Shown here: positions 45,665 to 55,660 of the stretch, in pieces
How positions within the stretch are numbered: the first letter of the stretch is position 1
How the letters are laid out: each line of letters begins with the position of its first letter
DNA from: Acididesulfobacillus acetoxydans
GTDB lineage: Bacteria; Bacillota; Desulfitobacteriia; Desulfitobacteriales; Desulfitobacteriaceae
DNA: 64,000 bases
Assembly (NCBI RefSeq): GCF_902729405.1
Contig: NZ_LR746496.1
Location: forward strand, 124,001 to 188,000
Direction of reading: 5' to 3'
The notes under the pieces: generated by a model
Told to the model about the DNA's origin: nothing
What the model saw: the letters and a program-made list of their open reading frames with translations, nothing else
The model's database searches: none
Program-made: the position numbers and the translations under genes

Positions 45665-46722
45665 AGGGTCCTCACCTCTTTTCCGCCGTTGACTTCGCCT
45701 TGATTCATATCAGCCGGCAGGTCGGGGCTCCGCTTCTCCGCCCTTTCCGCACCTTCACTCAACCAACATTTTACCACATGCCCCGAACCCAGATCATGTG
45801 GAACCGGTTCTTCCAGCCGGCACTTTTCCCGGGCCGGCACACAGCGCGGGTGAAAACGACATCCTTGCGGAAGCTGCGCCAGACTCGGAATATTCCCGGG
45901 AATCGCATATAGATCCTTTCCCCTTTCCGATTCATAACCGGGGATCGACTTTAAGAGCCCAAGCGTATAGGGATGGCAAGGATGACTAAATACCTGCTCA
46001 ACGGTCCCCTCTTCCACTATCACCCCCGCGTACATCACCGCAATTTGATCGGCCACTTCAGCGGCCACTCCCATATCATGCGTAATCAGCAAAATTGCCA
46101 TATTCAGTTCCGCCTTCAATTGACGTAATAAGTCTAGAATCTGGGCCTGGACCGTGACATCGAGAGCCGTGGTCGGCTCATCGGCTATGAGCACTTCCGG
46201 TTTGCAGACCAAAGCCATGGCAATGACCACCCGCTGACACATCCCTCCCGACAATTCATGGGGATACTGCCTGGCCCTCACCTCGGGTGCCGGAATGCCC
46301 ACCAGCCGCAGCATCTCAATAGCATCCTGCCACGCCTCTTTCTTACCTTTCTTTTGATGCAGCATCACGGCTTCCGCGATTTGGTCCCCCACCGTAAAGA
46401 CCGGATTCAGAGCAGACATCGGCTCTTGAAAAATCATTGCCAGCTTATAGCCACGAAGCTTAATCATCTCTTCCTGGGATTTCTGCACAAGATCTTCACC
46501 GTGAAAGAAAATTTCCCCACTGAGAATATCACCGCCATCATAGTCTATCAGCCGCATGATTGACAGAGAGGTCACACTTTTGCCACTGCCGGATTCCCCC
46601 ACCAGACAGAAAGTCTTCCCCTCTTCCATCTTCAATGACACTCGGTCAACCGCTTTTAGAATCCCTTGCTCGGCCGGAAAGCCAACGGTTAAGTCTTTAA
46701 TTTCCAGCAACGATACACTCAA
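45661..46722 (-). CDS. oppD: Oligopeptide/dipeptide ABC transporter ATPase (OppD)
   Basis: Walker [19 protein letters not shown], signature [15 protein letters not shown], Walker [18 protein letters not shown] and the Opp-type C-terminus ([20 protein letters not shown]) are all clear. The start is a TTG at 46722 whose last two bases form the TGA of oppC; AGGAGGTG lies 5-7 bases upstream, while an earlier GTG falls inside that site. The length is 353 residues. Confidence 0.93.
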   Translation of the reverse strand: MSVSLLEIKDLTVGFPAEQGILKAVDRVSLKMEEGKTFCLVGESGSGKSVTSLSIMRLIDYDGGDILSGEIFFHGEDLVQKSQEEMIKLRGYKLAMIFQEPMSALNPVFTVGDQIAEAVMLHQKKGKKEAWQDAIEMLRLVGIPAPEVRARQYPHELSGGMCQRVVIAMALVCKPEVLIADEPTTALDVTVQAQILDLLRQLKAELNMAILLITHDMGVAAEVADQIAVMYAGVIVEEGTVEQVFSHPCHPYTLGLLKSIPGYESERGKDLYAIPGNIPSLAQLPQGCRFHPRCVPAREKCRLEEPVPHDLGSGHVVKCWLSEGAERAEKRSPDLPADMNQGEVNGGKEVRTL

Positions 46723-47675
46723 TGGCCCCACCTCCTTCGGGGACGACGCACTTTCCGCCGCGGATCAATGGCACTCTGTATCCCATCGCCAATGAAATTC
46801 ACGGCCAAGACGACGACCAAAATACACAATCCCGGATAGACGGCCTGAAGCGGATCCGTCAGCATGTAGGCCTGAGCATTGCTGAGCATTTGCCCCCAAC
46901 TGGTCTGAGGGGGTTGGATGCCCAGTCCCAAGAAAGAGAGCGCGGCCTCACTCAAAATGGCCCCGCCAATCATTAAGGTTGCATTGACGATGATAGGAGC
47001 CGTGGCATTCCGGATCATATGGTAGGTAATAATCCTCCAGTCGGAGGTTCCGAGCGCTTTCGCCGCTTCAACATACTCCGTCTCCCTTAACTGGAGGAAA
47101 GTGCCCCGTACCAACCGGGCTACCCCCATCCAGCTGGTGAGGGCCAGAATGCAGATCAGCAGGACAAAACTGGAACCGAAAATCGCCAGCATGAGAATGT
47201 TGAGAAAGAGAAGGGGTACGGAGTTAAGAACGTCCACCATCCGCATAAAGAAGGTATCGACAAATCCTCCGAAATAACCCGACACGGCTCCAATCAGCGT
47301 GCCGATAAAAACCGAGACGAAAGCGACACTGAAACCGACCAGCAGAGAGACCTGACTGCTGTAGAGCAAACGGGAAAAAATGTCGCGTCCTAACTCGTCT
47401 GTCCCCAGAATGTGGGCACCGCTGCCAAACGGCAGATTGGATGTGAGCAAATCAATCCTCGCCGGATCGAAGGGAGCGATGAACCGGGCGAACAAAGCGA
47501 CGATGACAAAGAAAAGCAAGACAACCAGCCCGGCAACGGCAAACGGATTGCGCAAGAACCGCCTCCAGGCCATCCCGCCCAAACTCATCACCCGCGGCGC
47601 GGGCTCTGGGCCGGGATTCCCGCCCGGCAATGAATTTCCCGACAGCGGGCTCTCCCCTATCGGAATCCCACTCAT
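46719..47675 (-). CDS. oppC: Oligopeptide/dipeptide ABC transporter permease (OppC)
   Basis: The 318-residue permease has an OppC N-terminal segment (MAWRRFLRNPFAVAGLVVLL), about six helices, and the EAA loop EAAKALGTSDWRIITYHMIRN that docks the ATPases. HILGTDELGRDIFSRLLYSSQ is family-typical. It overlaps oppB by 4 bases (ATGA), so translation is coupled. Confidence 0.94.
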   Translation of the reverse strand: MSGIPIGESPLSGNSLPGGNPGPEPAPRVMSLGGMAWRRFLRNPFAVAGLVVLLFFVIVALFARFIAPFDPARIDLLTSNLPFGSGAHILGTDELGRDIFSRLLYSSQVSLLVGFSVAFVSVFIGTLIGAVSGYFGGFVDTFFMRMVDVLNSVPLLFLNILMLAIFGSSFVLLICILALTSWMGVARLVRGTFLQLRETEYVEAAKALGTSDWRIITYHMIRNATAPIIVNATLMIGGAILSEAALSFLGLGIQPPQTSWGQMLSNAQAYMLTDPLQAVYPGLCILVVVLAVNFIGDGIQSAIDPRRKVRRPRRRWGH

Positions 47676-48643
47676 GCTGCTCGACCCCCCCGTCCGGCCA
47701 GTTGAACCCGTGGATCCACAACGGCATAAAGGATGTCCGCCAGCAAATTACCCAAAATTACAATCACAGCTGTGAGCAGGGTAATGGCCATCAAGACGGA
47801 GTACTCCCTGGCCATAGCCATCTCAACAAAAAGACGGCCCATGCCGGGCCAGTTAAAGACACTTTCCGTCAAAGCTGCCCCTCCCACCAAAATAGGTAAA
47901 TCCAAACCCAGAACGGTAATGATCGGAATCAGGGCGTTACGCAAAGCATGGCGAAAAACAACACGTCTCTCCGGCATGCCTTTGGCCCGGGCCGTACGAA
48001 TATAGTCTTGAAACAAAACCTCCAGCATACTGGAGCGGGAGTATTTCACATAGGCAGCTAAGAAGCCCAAAGTCAAGACCGTGACCGGCAGCACCAGATG
48101 AGGCAGCAAGTTCAGGATATTTCTCGCCTGTCCCATCGTATACATATCAGACAAAGGCAACCAATTCAGCTTAAGCGAGAACAGCTCTTGGAGTAAAATA
48201 CCGAACCAGAAGGTCGGCATGGCAAAACCCAAATAAGAAATCACCGCGGCACTCTGATCGGAAAGGCCGTATTCACGCGTGCTATTGTAAATTCCCCAAG
48301 GAATCGCAATCACCAAGGAAAGAAACCAGGCAACTCCCATCAGAATCAAAGTATTCCCAACAGTGGGCCAGAGAATTTTGCCTACGGGAATATGGTTTTT
48401 AAAAGTATAGCCGAAATTTCCCTGCAGTAAATCTCCCAGCCACCTCACATACTGGATCGGAATCGGCTGATCCAGCCCCAAATTATGCGCCTGTACTTTA
48501 GCGGCTTCCTGGGACAGACCCGGAGTCAGATAGATCCGCACCGGACCACCCGGTGCGGAATGAATGAGAGCAAAGGTAACCAAAGAGACCAAAAATAAGA
48601 CCAGCACAGACTGCAAGAGCCGCCTAAGGAAATACTCTCTCAA
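47672..48643 (-). CDS. oppB: Oligopeptide/dipeptide ABC transporter permease (OppB)
   Basis: The 323-residue permease starts with MREYFLRRLLQSVLVLFLVS, typical of OppB/DppB, and contains the EAA-type loop RTARAKGMPERRVVFRHALRN and the C-terminal NLLADILYAVVDPRV. An AGGAG site precedes the ATG. A 12-bp hairpin separates it from oppA, which may lower expression of the membrane and ATPase genes relative to the binding protein. Confidence 0.94.
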   Translation of the reverse strand: MREYFLRRLLQSVLVLFLVSLVTFALIHSAPGGPVRIYLTPGLSQEAAKVQAHNLGLDQPIPIQYVRWLGDLLQGNFGYTFKNHIPVGKILWPTVGNTLILMGVAWFLSLVIAIPWGIYNSTREYGLSDQSAAVISYLGFAMPTFWFGILLQELFSLKLNWLPLSDMYTMGQARNILNLLPHLVLPVTVLTLGFLAAYVKYSRSSMLEVLFQDYIRTARAKGMPERRVVFRHALRNALIPIITVLGLDLPILVGGAALTESVFNWPGMGRLFVEMAMAREYSVLMAITLLTAVIVILGNLLADILYAVVDPRVQLAGRGGRAA

Positions 48644-48662
48644 TTTCCGATTCTCCTTTCGT

Positions 48663-48693
48663 GAGGGAAAGGGACTTTCCGTCCCTTTCCCTC
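48663..48693 (-). terminator. Hairpin between oppA and oppB
   Basis: A perfect 12-bp stem (48663-48674 with 48682-48693) has a 7-base loop and no T-run on the minus strand. It is better read as a transcript-stabilising or partial attenuation element than a full terminator. Confidence 0.55.
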
Positions 48694-48784
48694 TCTTACC
48701 CTCACGGGATTTAACCCGGCCTTAACGGGTCTGCGGCCGCATCCGCATGCTGCCGCAACTCAGCAAACCAATCCTCCGCCCGTT

Positions 48785-50473
48785 TTACTTGCCGGTAACC
48801 CACCAGTTCTGAATATGATAAAAATACCCTTCAGCCAAAGAGGGGGCCGGCCGGTCTTTGTGCTCAAAATGTACCCTTGGGCCCAGTCCTTCCGGTGTAC
48901 CATACTGATACAGGAAGACGTAAGGAAGATCGGTCGAGATTTCCTTGGCAATCTCGGCATAAATCTTTTTGCGCTCGTTCTGGTCATTAGTTGAATAACC
49001 TTTTACCCATAAAGCATCGAGCGTGGGATTTTTGTACCAAATATTGTTTTGCCCAGCCGGCGGGAAATACTTGGAACTAAAAATGCTTTCCTGGTCGGGA
49101 TCCGGGTTTGTCAGGGACCAAGCCAATAACAGCGCTTGGAACTTGCCGGGATTCACGTTCTGATCAATCCAGGAAGAGAAATCAATCGCCTTTGGCTTGA
49201 CCTCGATCCCGACATTCTTCAGTTCCTGCTGAATCACAACGGCTACCGCTTCACGGCGGCTGTTTCCGGCGTTAAACTGGAGTTCAAACGAGAAACGATG
49301 CCCGTCTTTGCGCAGAATCCCATCCGGGCCCGGCGTCCACCCGTCCTCTTTCAACAGTTCCTTGGCTTTATTGGGATCATAAGGATAATTGACCGCCGCC
49401 GAACCGGGATCAGCCCATGATCCGGGCAGGAAAAGTGAGTTCATGATTCTGCCCGTCCCTTTCAGGATATCATTGACCATCCCTTGGCGATTAAGCGCAT
49501 AAGCGATGGCCTGACGGGTTTTCTGTCCCAGGAAGGGGTCAAAATTCCCCGGGAAGTTTTGCGGTTTAAAATTAAAGGCCAAGTATTCGTATAGCGGGCC
49601 CGGTGCCAGAATCACACGGATATCCTTCCTTTGCTTGACAGCACTTAAGGCGGTCACCGGGAGACCCGTGTTCAGATCAACATCCCCTTTGATCAGGGCT
49701 TGTACTTCTGTATTTTGATCGGCATAGATTTTATAGATAATCTTTTGAATATGCGGCTTGGGGCCCCAATAATCGGGATCCCGTGTGAAGGACAAATACT
49801 GCTTCTCTTTCCATTCCGACCATTTCCACGGTCCGTCCGTTACGGTCTTAGCCGGATCCTTGCCATAGGCATTGTTTTGTAACTCTTTTGGTTTTACGTC
49901 TTTCAATATGTGATACGGTACAACCGCCGCATTCAGATAGTATTTAAATGGAGCGTAAACTTGTTTGAGTGTGATCCGGACGGTATGTTCGTTCACCTTC
50001 TTGACGGAAGCCACTTTATCATACCCGGAAATCCCCGGTGAACCCACTTCCGGATTACGGATGGTGTTGATCGTGTAGATCAGATCATCAGCCGTTACCG
50101 GCTGGCCGTCGCTCCATTTAGCCGTGTCTTTAAGTGTGACCGTGTATGTTTTTCCGTCGGCACTGATCTTCGGCAGCTCTTTCGCCAATGACCAGGGTTC
50201 CACCACAAGGTTTCCTTGCCGGTCCAGATCATAAACGTTCGCAAATAAGAAAGTCGCTGCATCTTGGGATGCCGTATCTTGGATAAACAGCGGGTTGAGC
50301 GTAACAATGTCAGAAAAACTGGAAACCGTCAGCGTTCCCCCGTCCACCGGTTGCGTATTGGCATTTGCCTTACTGACAGTGTTTGCAGTGGGTGCAGATG
50401 AACATCCTGACAACAGCAAGCCCACAGTCAGCAAAGCCACTAAGACTGAAAACCATTTTCGGCAGAATTTCAT
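48785..50473 (-). CDS. oppA: Oligopeptide-binding lipoprotein (OppA, solute-binding family 5)
   Basis: The signal sequence ends in LLTVGLLLSGC (lipobox, Cys near residue 22). The mature part shows family-5 marks: GGTLTVSSFSDIVTLNPLF, YTVTLKDTAKWSDGQPVTADD and RQAIAYALNRQGMVNDIL. The total is 562 residues. GGGAGGGGG 9 bases before the ATG at 50473 fixes the start; the earlier 32 codons of the frame are spurious. It delivers peptides to OppBCDF. Whether it prefers glutamate- or pyroglutamate-containing peptides cannot be told. Confidence 0.93.
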   Translation of the reverse strand: MKFCRKWFSVLVALLTVGLLLSGCSSAPTANTVSKANANTQPVDGGTLTVSSFSDIVTLNPLFIQDTASQDAATFLFANVYDLDRQGNLVVEPWSLAKELPKISADGKTYTVTLKDTAKWSDGQPVTADDLIYTINTIRNPEVGSPGISGYDKVASVKKVNEHTVRITLKQVYAPFKYYLNAAVVPYHILKDVKPKELQNNAYGKDPAKTVTDGPWKWSEWKEKQYLSFTRDPDYWGPKPHIQKIIYKIYADQNTEVQALIKGDVDLNTGLPVTALSAVKQRKDIRVILAPGPLYEYLAFNFKPQNFPGNFDPFLGQKTRQAIAYALNRQGMVNDILKGTGRIMNSLFLPGSWADPGSAAVNYPYDPNKAKELLKEDGWTPGPDGILRKDGHRFSFELQFNAGNSRREAVAVVIQQELKNVGIEVKPKAIDFSSWIDQNVNPGKFQALLLAWSLTNPDPDQESIFSSKYFPPAGQNNIWYKNPTLDALWVKGYSTNDQNERKKIYAEIAKEISTDLPYVFLYQYGTPEGLGPRVHFEHKDRPAPSLAEGYFYHIQNWWVTGK

Positions 50474-50848
50474 TACCGATTCCCCCTCCCTATAATCATA
50501 GATAATCAAGGACATTCCGGACCATAATCCCACATCGATGAAGTTGGGTGCACCGCCGTGCCTATTCATCTTTAGTTGAGCAAGTCTCTTCGCCTCCTCC
50601 GGCTAATTTTTTCCATTAATCACAATATATCTATATCTTCAGCCCACCGGTTTTAATACACCTTCTTTCGGATATTCAGAGATCTAAAGTTCTTCAAAGC
50701 AAATTGGAGTTCGAGCTGCCCCCTATTCCGGGGACCCAGCTGCCTGCCGGCTGGAAACTTCCTCTGTCTGACAGGGCAAAGAAAAGACTCCGGAGAACTT
50801 TTCCTCTCCGGAGCCTCAAATACCGGCCAAGACCGGTTTTAAGTCCGC
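50474..50848. other. Intergenic region between gnd and oppA
   Basis: It contains the gnd terminator at its right end as transcribed (50781-50813) and must hold the opp promoter. The 120 bases before oppA are AT-rich (50600-50700), but I could not settle on one promoter. Confidence 0.4.
50781..50813 (-). terminator. Terminator after gnd
   Basis: A 9-bp stem (50788-50796 with 50805-50813) and an 8-base loop are followed on the minus strand by TCTTTTC. Confidence 0.75.
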
Positions 50849-52285
50849 TCAATTATTTCCCGCGCCTTGAACCTCATCCTGCCAGACGACGTGGAATTTC
50901 CCCGGCCGGTCCGTCCGCTCAAACATATGCGCTCCGAAATAATCCCTCTGGGCCTGAATCAGGTTGGCCGGCAGGTCGGCTGTCCGATATCCGTCGAAAT
51001 AATCGAGGGAAGAGCTCAGGGCAGGCGTGGCAATCCCGAGTTCTTTGGCGCTGGCGACAACCCGGCGCCAACCCGCCTGGGCCCGGTTCAGTCTCTCTCT
51101 GAAAAATGGATCCAGCATTAGATTGACCAGACCCGGGCTTTTTCCATAGGCCTCAGCGATCCGATCGAGAAACCCGGCCCTGATAATACAGCCGCTCCGC
51201 CAGACGAGTGCCGCCCGGCTCAAGTCTAACTCCCAGCCGTAGGCCTGCCCAGCCGCCCTGAGCAGGGCAAAACCTTGGGCATATGAACAGATCTTCGCGG
51301 CATAAAGAGCGTCCCGCAGGGCTGCCAGGAATTTCTCCTTGTCCCCCGCGTAACGCGGGTTCGGCCCGGGGAACGCCCGTGCCGCTTCGACGCGTTCTGC
51401 TTTGAGAGCGGACAGGCCGCGGGCATAGACCGCCTCTGTAATCGTCGGGGCAGGCACTCCCAACTCTAAAGCACTTTGGCAGGTCCATTTGCCAGTACCT
51501 TTCTGCTCAGCTTGATCCCGGATCATCTCCACCAGAGGCCGCCCGCTCTCCTCATCCGGGCGCGCCAGAATCTCCGCTGTAATCTCGATGAGAAATGACT
51601 CCAGTTCTCCCTCATTCCAAGTCCGGAAAACCTCAGCCATCTCCTCGGCCTCCAGCCCCACAGCCGCCTTCAGCAAATGATAACTTTCGGCAATGAGCTG
51701 CATGTCCGCATACTCAATCCCATTGTGTATCATCTTAACATAATGCCCCGCCCCGTCCGGGCCGAAATAAAAGGCGCAAGGAGTCCCGGCCGCGCGGGCC
51801 GCGATCCTGTTAAAAAGTCCGGCCAACTCGCGGTAAGCCTCTTCGTTGCCCCCGATCATAATACTGGGCCCGTTCAAAGCCCCTTCCTCGCCTCCGCTCA
51901 CCCCCACGCCCAGGAAAAGGACGCCCGCTTGAGCCAGCCTGGCGTTGCGCCGCCGCGTATCTTCAAAATGAGAATTGCCGCAGTCCAGAAGAATATCCCC
52001 CGCCTCCAGGTGGGGAAGAAGCTGCCCGATGATCTCGTCCACCGGCCGGCCCGCTTTGACCATGAGCATGATTTTGCGCGGCCTGCGCAGGAGACCCGTA
52101 AGTTCGGGCAGAGAATAAGCCGCCGCCAGAGCCTTGCCTCGGGCCCTGCCGGCCAAGAAACGGGTCGTTTTCTCACCGGTGCGGTTGAATACAGCCACAG
52201 AAAAACCCTGCCTCTCAATATTCAGCGCCAGATTCTCCCCCATGACAGCCAGTCCGACCAGCCCTATGTCACTGTAAGCTTCCAT
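50849..52285 (-). CDS. gnd: 6-phosphogluconate dehydrogenase (decarboxylating)
   Basis: The 478-residue enzyme oxidises 6-phosphogluconate to ribulose 5-phosphate, CO2 and reduced nucleotide. The N-terminal Rossmann motif GLVGLAVMGENLALNIERQG, the NRTGEKT loop, GVGVSGGEEGALNGPSIM, the catalytic Lys region HYVKMIHNGIEYADMQLI and the C-terminal RDYFGAHMFERTD are all present. GAGGCAAGG precedes the ATG. NRT after the second strand is the usual NADP-type loop, so NADP is likely. The gene is monocistronic. Confidence 0.96.
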   Translation of the reverse strand: MEAYSDIGLVGLAVMGENLALNIERQGFSVAVFNRTGEKTTRFLAGRARGKALAAAYSLPELTGLLRRPRKIMLMVKAGRPVDEIIGQLLPHLEAGDILLDCGNSHFEDTRRRNARLAQAGVLFLGVGVSGGEEGALNGPSIMIGGNEEAYRELAGLFNRIAARAAGTPCAFYFGPDGAGHYVKMIHNGIEYADMQLIAESYHLLKAAVGLEAEEMAEVFRTWNEGELESFLIEITAEILARPDEESGRPLVEMIRDQAEQKGTGKWTCQSALELGVPAPTITEAVYARGLSALKAERVEAARAFPGPNPRYAGDKEKFLAALRDALYAAKICSYAQGFALLRAAGQAYGWELDLSRAALVWRSGCIIRAGFLDRIAEAYGKSPGLVNLMLDPFFRERLNRAQAGWRRVVASAKELGIATPALSSSLDYFDGYRTADLPANLIQAQRDYFGAHMFERTDRPGKFHVVWQDEVQGAGNN

Positions 52286-52805
52286 CGTTTCCTTGCCTCC
52301 GCGTTCTTGCTGACTTCAGCGTGAAATCTACGCTTCACAGTCCCTATTATCACCGAGTCCGCTCCCGCTATTCCTTTTGATTCCCGAAACTCGCCGCGAC
52401 TGCCGGGGAAACACGTGTCATCTTTAACCCGCCGGAGGGAAGGTACACGAAAGCTTATTCTGACCCTCCCGTCAGTGAAGTGAGAGGACTCCCGGCTGCT
52501 TCCCGGGAACGTGAAACAGGCAATGTATGCCCCATGAAACATCTTGCCGTCTTAGGGCCCAATATATTTGTCTAGGGAACGGTGCCGGTGATTTTGTGAA
52601 AAGTTCTCCAAACTATGGTATAATAGGCTCATGGCTGACCAAGAGGTCGACATGTTTGGTGCTGGCTGCTTGATTTCCCTACCGTCGCGAAACATATGAA
52701 GATAGATTAGTCAGACTATGCTGAATCGATTGCCATCCGCCTGATTCATCAATTGTGGGCAAAGGCCGTCTCCGCTCAAAGGCGGCAGCAGAAAGGGGAC
52801 ATGAA
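52286..52805. other. Divergent intergenic region with the MFS gene promoter
   Basis: The 520-base region between gnd and the MFS gene contains a good + strand promoter (52595-52624) and a leader of about 175 bases. I saw no convincing gene or riboswitch. The part next to gnd (52300-52550) is non-repetitive. Confidence 0.45.
52595..52624 (+). promoter_or_regulatory. Sigma-A-type promoter of the MFS gene
   Basis: TTGTGA (52595-52600) and TATAAT (52619-52624) are spaced by 18 bases. Confidence 0.6.
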
Positions 52806-54209
52806 ATGACAGCTAAACCCGTCAACAAATGGTCGGTACTCGCTTCCGTCTTGATCGGAACCGTCATGGGACCCATCGATGCCAGTGTCGTCTACATCGC
52901 TCTGCCCGCCATGTCCAAATTCTTTAAGGTAGCTCCGGCCACCATGAGCTGGGTCTCCATGGCCTATCTTCTGGTCATGGCCAGCTTCCTTCTCAGTTTC
53001 GGCCGTTTGGGAGACCTGATGGGCTTCAAAAAACTGTTTTTGGCCGGCTTGCTCTTTTTCGTGGCGACTTCCGCCCTGTGCGGCTTCGCTCCCACTTTGG
53101 GGGCCCTCATCGCCTTACGGGCCCTGCAGGCGGTTGGTGCCGGTATGGCCATGTCCATGTCCACCGCCATCATCACGGCCGTCTTCCCTCCGCAGGAACG
53201 GGGCAGAGCGCTTGGCTTGTACGCGATGATCATCGCTTTAGGGCTGGCGGCGGGACCCAGTCTGGGCGGCTTCCTGGTAAGCAGCGTGGGTTGGCGGGCC
53301 ATTTTCTTCGTCAACGTGCCCATCGGCATCATTGCCTTTTTTTGGTGCTTCGCCGTCCTGCCCGCCATCCCCGGCCAGGGACGCCGGCCCTTTGACTGGC
53401 AGGGAGCGCTTTTGGCCTTCATCGGCCTCGGTACTCTGCTCCTCTTCGTCAACTGGACAAGCGCCAGGGGCTGGGTCTGGTCCACCATCCTAGTCGGCCT
53501 CGTCGCCCTGGTTTCTCTTTACACGTTCATCAGGCTGGAACATAAACTGTCCGAACCCATGCTCGACCTCACCCTGTTTCACAGCCGGGTTTTCTCCGCG
53601 GCCAACGCGGCAGCCCTCTTCAACTTTTTGACCCAATACGTCATCGTCTTTGTGACTCCTTTTCTCCTCCAGCGGGCGCTCCACTTCCCCGCGGCCCGGG
53701 CCGGAGAAATCATGACGGCCTTTCCGCTCACCGTTCTCATCGTTGCCCCCCTGTCCGGCGCCTTCTCGGACAAAGTGGGCCAGAGATGGCTGGCCTTCGC
53801 CGGTTCGGCGCTTTGCACCCTGGCCGCAGCCTTACTGGCCGTTTCCAGCAGCGGCGCCACCGCCTGGAAAGTGGGGCTCTGTCTCAGCGCCTTTGGGCTG
53901 GGCACCGGCATTTTCCAATCACCCAATAACAGCGCCGTCATGGGATCCGTACCCCGCTCCCGGCTCGGAATCGCGGGCAGCGTCCTGGCCACTACCCGCA
54001 ATGTAGGCATGGTCCTCGGTATTGTCACGGCCGGGGCTATTCTCAACACTGCCTCCCTCCCGCACGGGATCCCGACAGCGGGCGCCTGGAGCACCCCATA
54101 TCTATCAGGTTTAACCGGCGCCTATCTGGCCGCCGCCATAGCTTCCGTCCTGGCCACTCTGATCACCGTGCTGGCCCATGAGGCGAGTCCGAAGCAAGGG
54201 CAAGTTTAG
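52806..54209 (+). CDS. MFS multidrug exporter, EmrB/QacA (DHA2, 14-helix) family
   Basis: The 467-residue membrane protein has motif D1/A features of DHA2 drug:proton antiporters: DASVVYIALPAMSKFF in helix 1, SFGRLGDLMGFKKLFLAG in loop 2-3, and MSTAIITAVFPPQERGRALG after helix 4. It likely exports drugs or other small molecules. The ATG at 52806 has AAAGGGGA upstream; the earlier 17 codons are not family-like. The last 47 bases overlap the 3' end of the convergent mechanosensitive channel gene. Confidence 0.9.
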   Translation: MTAKPVNKWSVLASVLIGTVMGPIDASVVYIALPAMSKFFKVAPATMSWVSMAYLLVMASFLLSFGRLGDLMGFKKLFLAGLLFFVATSALCGFAPTLGALIALRALQAVGAGMAMSMSTAIITAVFPPQERGRALGLYAMIIALGLAAGPSLGGFLVSSVGWRAIFFVNVPIGIIAFFWCFAVLPAIPGQGRRPFDWQGALLAFIGLGTLLLFVNWTSARGWVWSTILVGLVALVSLYTFIRLEHKLSEPMLDLTLFHSRVFSAANAAALFNFLTQYVIVFVTPFLLQRALHFPAARAGEIMTAFPLTVLIVAPLSGAFSDKVGQRWLAFAGSALCTLAAALLAVSSSGATAWKVGLCLSAFGLGTGIFQSPNNSAVMGSVPRSRLGIAGSVLATTRNVGMVLGIVTAGAILNTASLPHGIPTAGAWSTPYLSGLTGAYLAAAIASVLATLITVLAHEASPKQGQV

Positions 54210-55434
54210 GGTCCGTGCCCGGTCGCAACTCCTGAATGATCCGGACGGCGAGCGCCAAGACCCGATCGCGTACCATCTCCTCCTTGTCCCGGGAGTGGAC
54301 GTTGACCGCAACGGAATAGGCGGTCGGGTAGACATCGGCAAAAGTAACCTCAACGGCTGAAGAGACGGGCTCCGAAGTCGTCCCCGAAGCCACCCCCGAA
54401 GCTGCTCCCGGAACTACTCCCGAAGTTACCCCCGAAGCCACCCCCGGAGCCATCCCCGAAGCTGCTCCCGGAACTACTCCCGAAGTTACCCCCGAAGCCA
54501 CCCCCGAAGCCACCCCCGAAGCCACCCCCGGAGCCATCCCCGAAGTTACCCCCGAAGCCACTCCCGAAGCTACTCCCGAAGCTGCTCCCGAAGCCACTCC
54601 CTCGTTTTTTCCTATCCATCCCTCGCCGGCCGCAAACTCCGCTTCCAACCGGCGCCTTAATTCTTCCATAAAACGTACCGAATCTACTTCTAAAGCGACA
54701 TCAAAACGCAAATGCACGCGGTGTGCCCCTTCATGAGTCCGGTTTTCCAAAAAGGACTGGGCAATGATTCCATTGGGAATGAGCTGAGGATAGCCGTCCC
54801 GGTTGAGAATTTCCGTGTACATCAAGTTAATGTCTTCAACCCGGCCATAGTAAGCCGGCCGGGTGGCCTCATGGGGAAAACTGGGCATCAGCAGGGGAAA
54901 CTGCCAGGCGACAATCCCAATGTAATCCCCGATGCGGAAGGGCCGGACAAAGATCAGCCAAATTCCCCCGATAATATTGGCAAAAATCGTCTGCCCCGCC
55001 AAACCGATGATTACCGTCAGAAACGTGCCCCCGAAAATGACGCTGGGCACCCCAACCCCGAAGGCCGTCAAGACAGCCACAGTGATGACCGTAAAGAGAA
55101 GGAGCCGGGTCAGGTAACGCACCATCGTGGACCTCTGGGGCCCCAGTTTTTCGACCGGGAAACGGAAAAGCCCCCGCTCCAAGAGATGAGAAATGATGGC
55201 CCCGATGATGAGCACCAAGACCGCTTTGATCATATGGATCCATTGCACCGGAATGCGGTGGAGCATTCCGCTGCGGGAATCAAGAAAGACAGAAATGACA
55301 ACCCCTATGACGACGAGCAAGCCCATCCAGATGAGCGTGTACCGCCAGCGCCGGACTCCCTTGGGCGCGGTTCGGTTGGCTTCGGTTCCCCCAGCCGATA
55401 CTCCCCGGGACGAAGTCTTATCCAATCTGCGCAT
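54163..55434 (-). CDS. MscS-family mechanosensitive channel with a tandem-repeat insertion
   Basis: Two or three N-terminal helices (LIWMGLLVVIGVVISVFLDS; AVLVLIIGAIISHLLERGLF; LLLFTVITVAVLTAFGVGVP) lead into the MscS core (GLAGQTIFANIIGGIWLIFV; PFRIGDYIGI; VEDINLMYTEI; IPNGIIAQSFLENRT). In the cytoplasmic C-terminal domain, after WIGKNEGVAS, nineteen tetrapeptides (GVAS, GVTS, GVVP, GMAP, GAAS) encoded by a 12-bp repeat interrupt the fold before VEVTFADVYPTAYSV resumes. The channel core is intact, so it probably still works as an osmotic safety valve. Its 3' end overlaps the MFS gene. Confidence 0.88.
   Translation of the reverse strand: MRRLDKTSSRGVSAGGTEANRTAPKGVRRWRYTLIWMGLLVVIGVVISVFLDSRSGMLHRIPVQWIHMIKAVLVLIIGAIISHLLERGLFRFPVEKLGPQRSTMVRYLTRLLLFTVITVAVLTAFGVGVPSVIFGGTFLTVIIGLAGQTIFANIIGGIWLIFVRPFRIGDYIGIVAWQFPLLMPSFPHEATRPAYYGRVEDINLMYTEILNRDGYPQLIPNGIIAQSFLENRTHEGAHRVHLRFDVALEVDSVRFMEELRRRLEAEFAAGEGWIGKNEGVASGAASGVASGVASGVTSGMAPGVASGVASGVASGVTSGVVPGAASGMAPGVASGVTSGVVPGAASGVASGTTSEPVSSAVEVTFADVYPTAYSVAVNVHSRDKEEMVRDRVLALAVRIIQELRPGTDPKLALASDSPHGPAR
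54373..54600. repeat. 12-bp in-frame tandem array (19 units) inside the MscS gene
   Basis: The unit is close to CGAAGCCACCCC on the + strand. The array spans exactly 228 bp, and higher-order copies (blocks with GVVPGAASGMAPGVASGVTS-like order) are visible, as expected from slippage or unequal exchange. Confidence 0.9.
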
Positions 55435-55660
55435 TCTTTTCCCCCCACGGGTACCTTCAGGCCCCCTTTTCCAAGTTATTATATACTCGTGCTCTCGGCA
55501 TTTAAAGCCCTGAAGCGCCGCATAACACTCCCCTGCGGTTGAAGCCCCCGCACGTCCGGCCGACGCCGCCCGGCTCTAACCGACCCGGGACATTCAGGCA
55601 AGCTGCTTAATGCGGTTCCGGTTCCCGGGCTGCCACGAATTAAAGGCCCGCCGGGGAACC

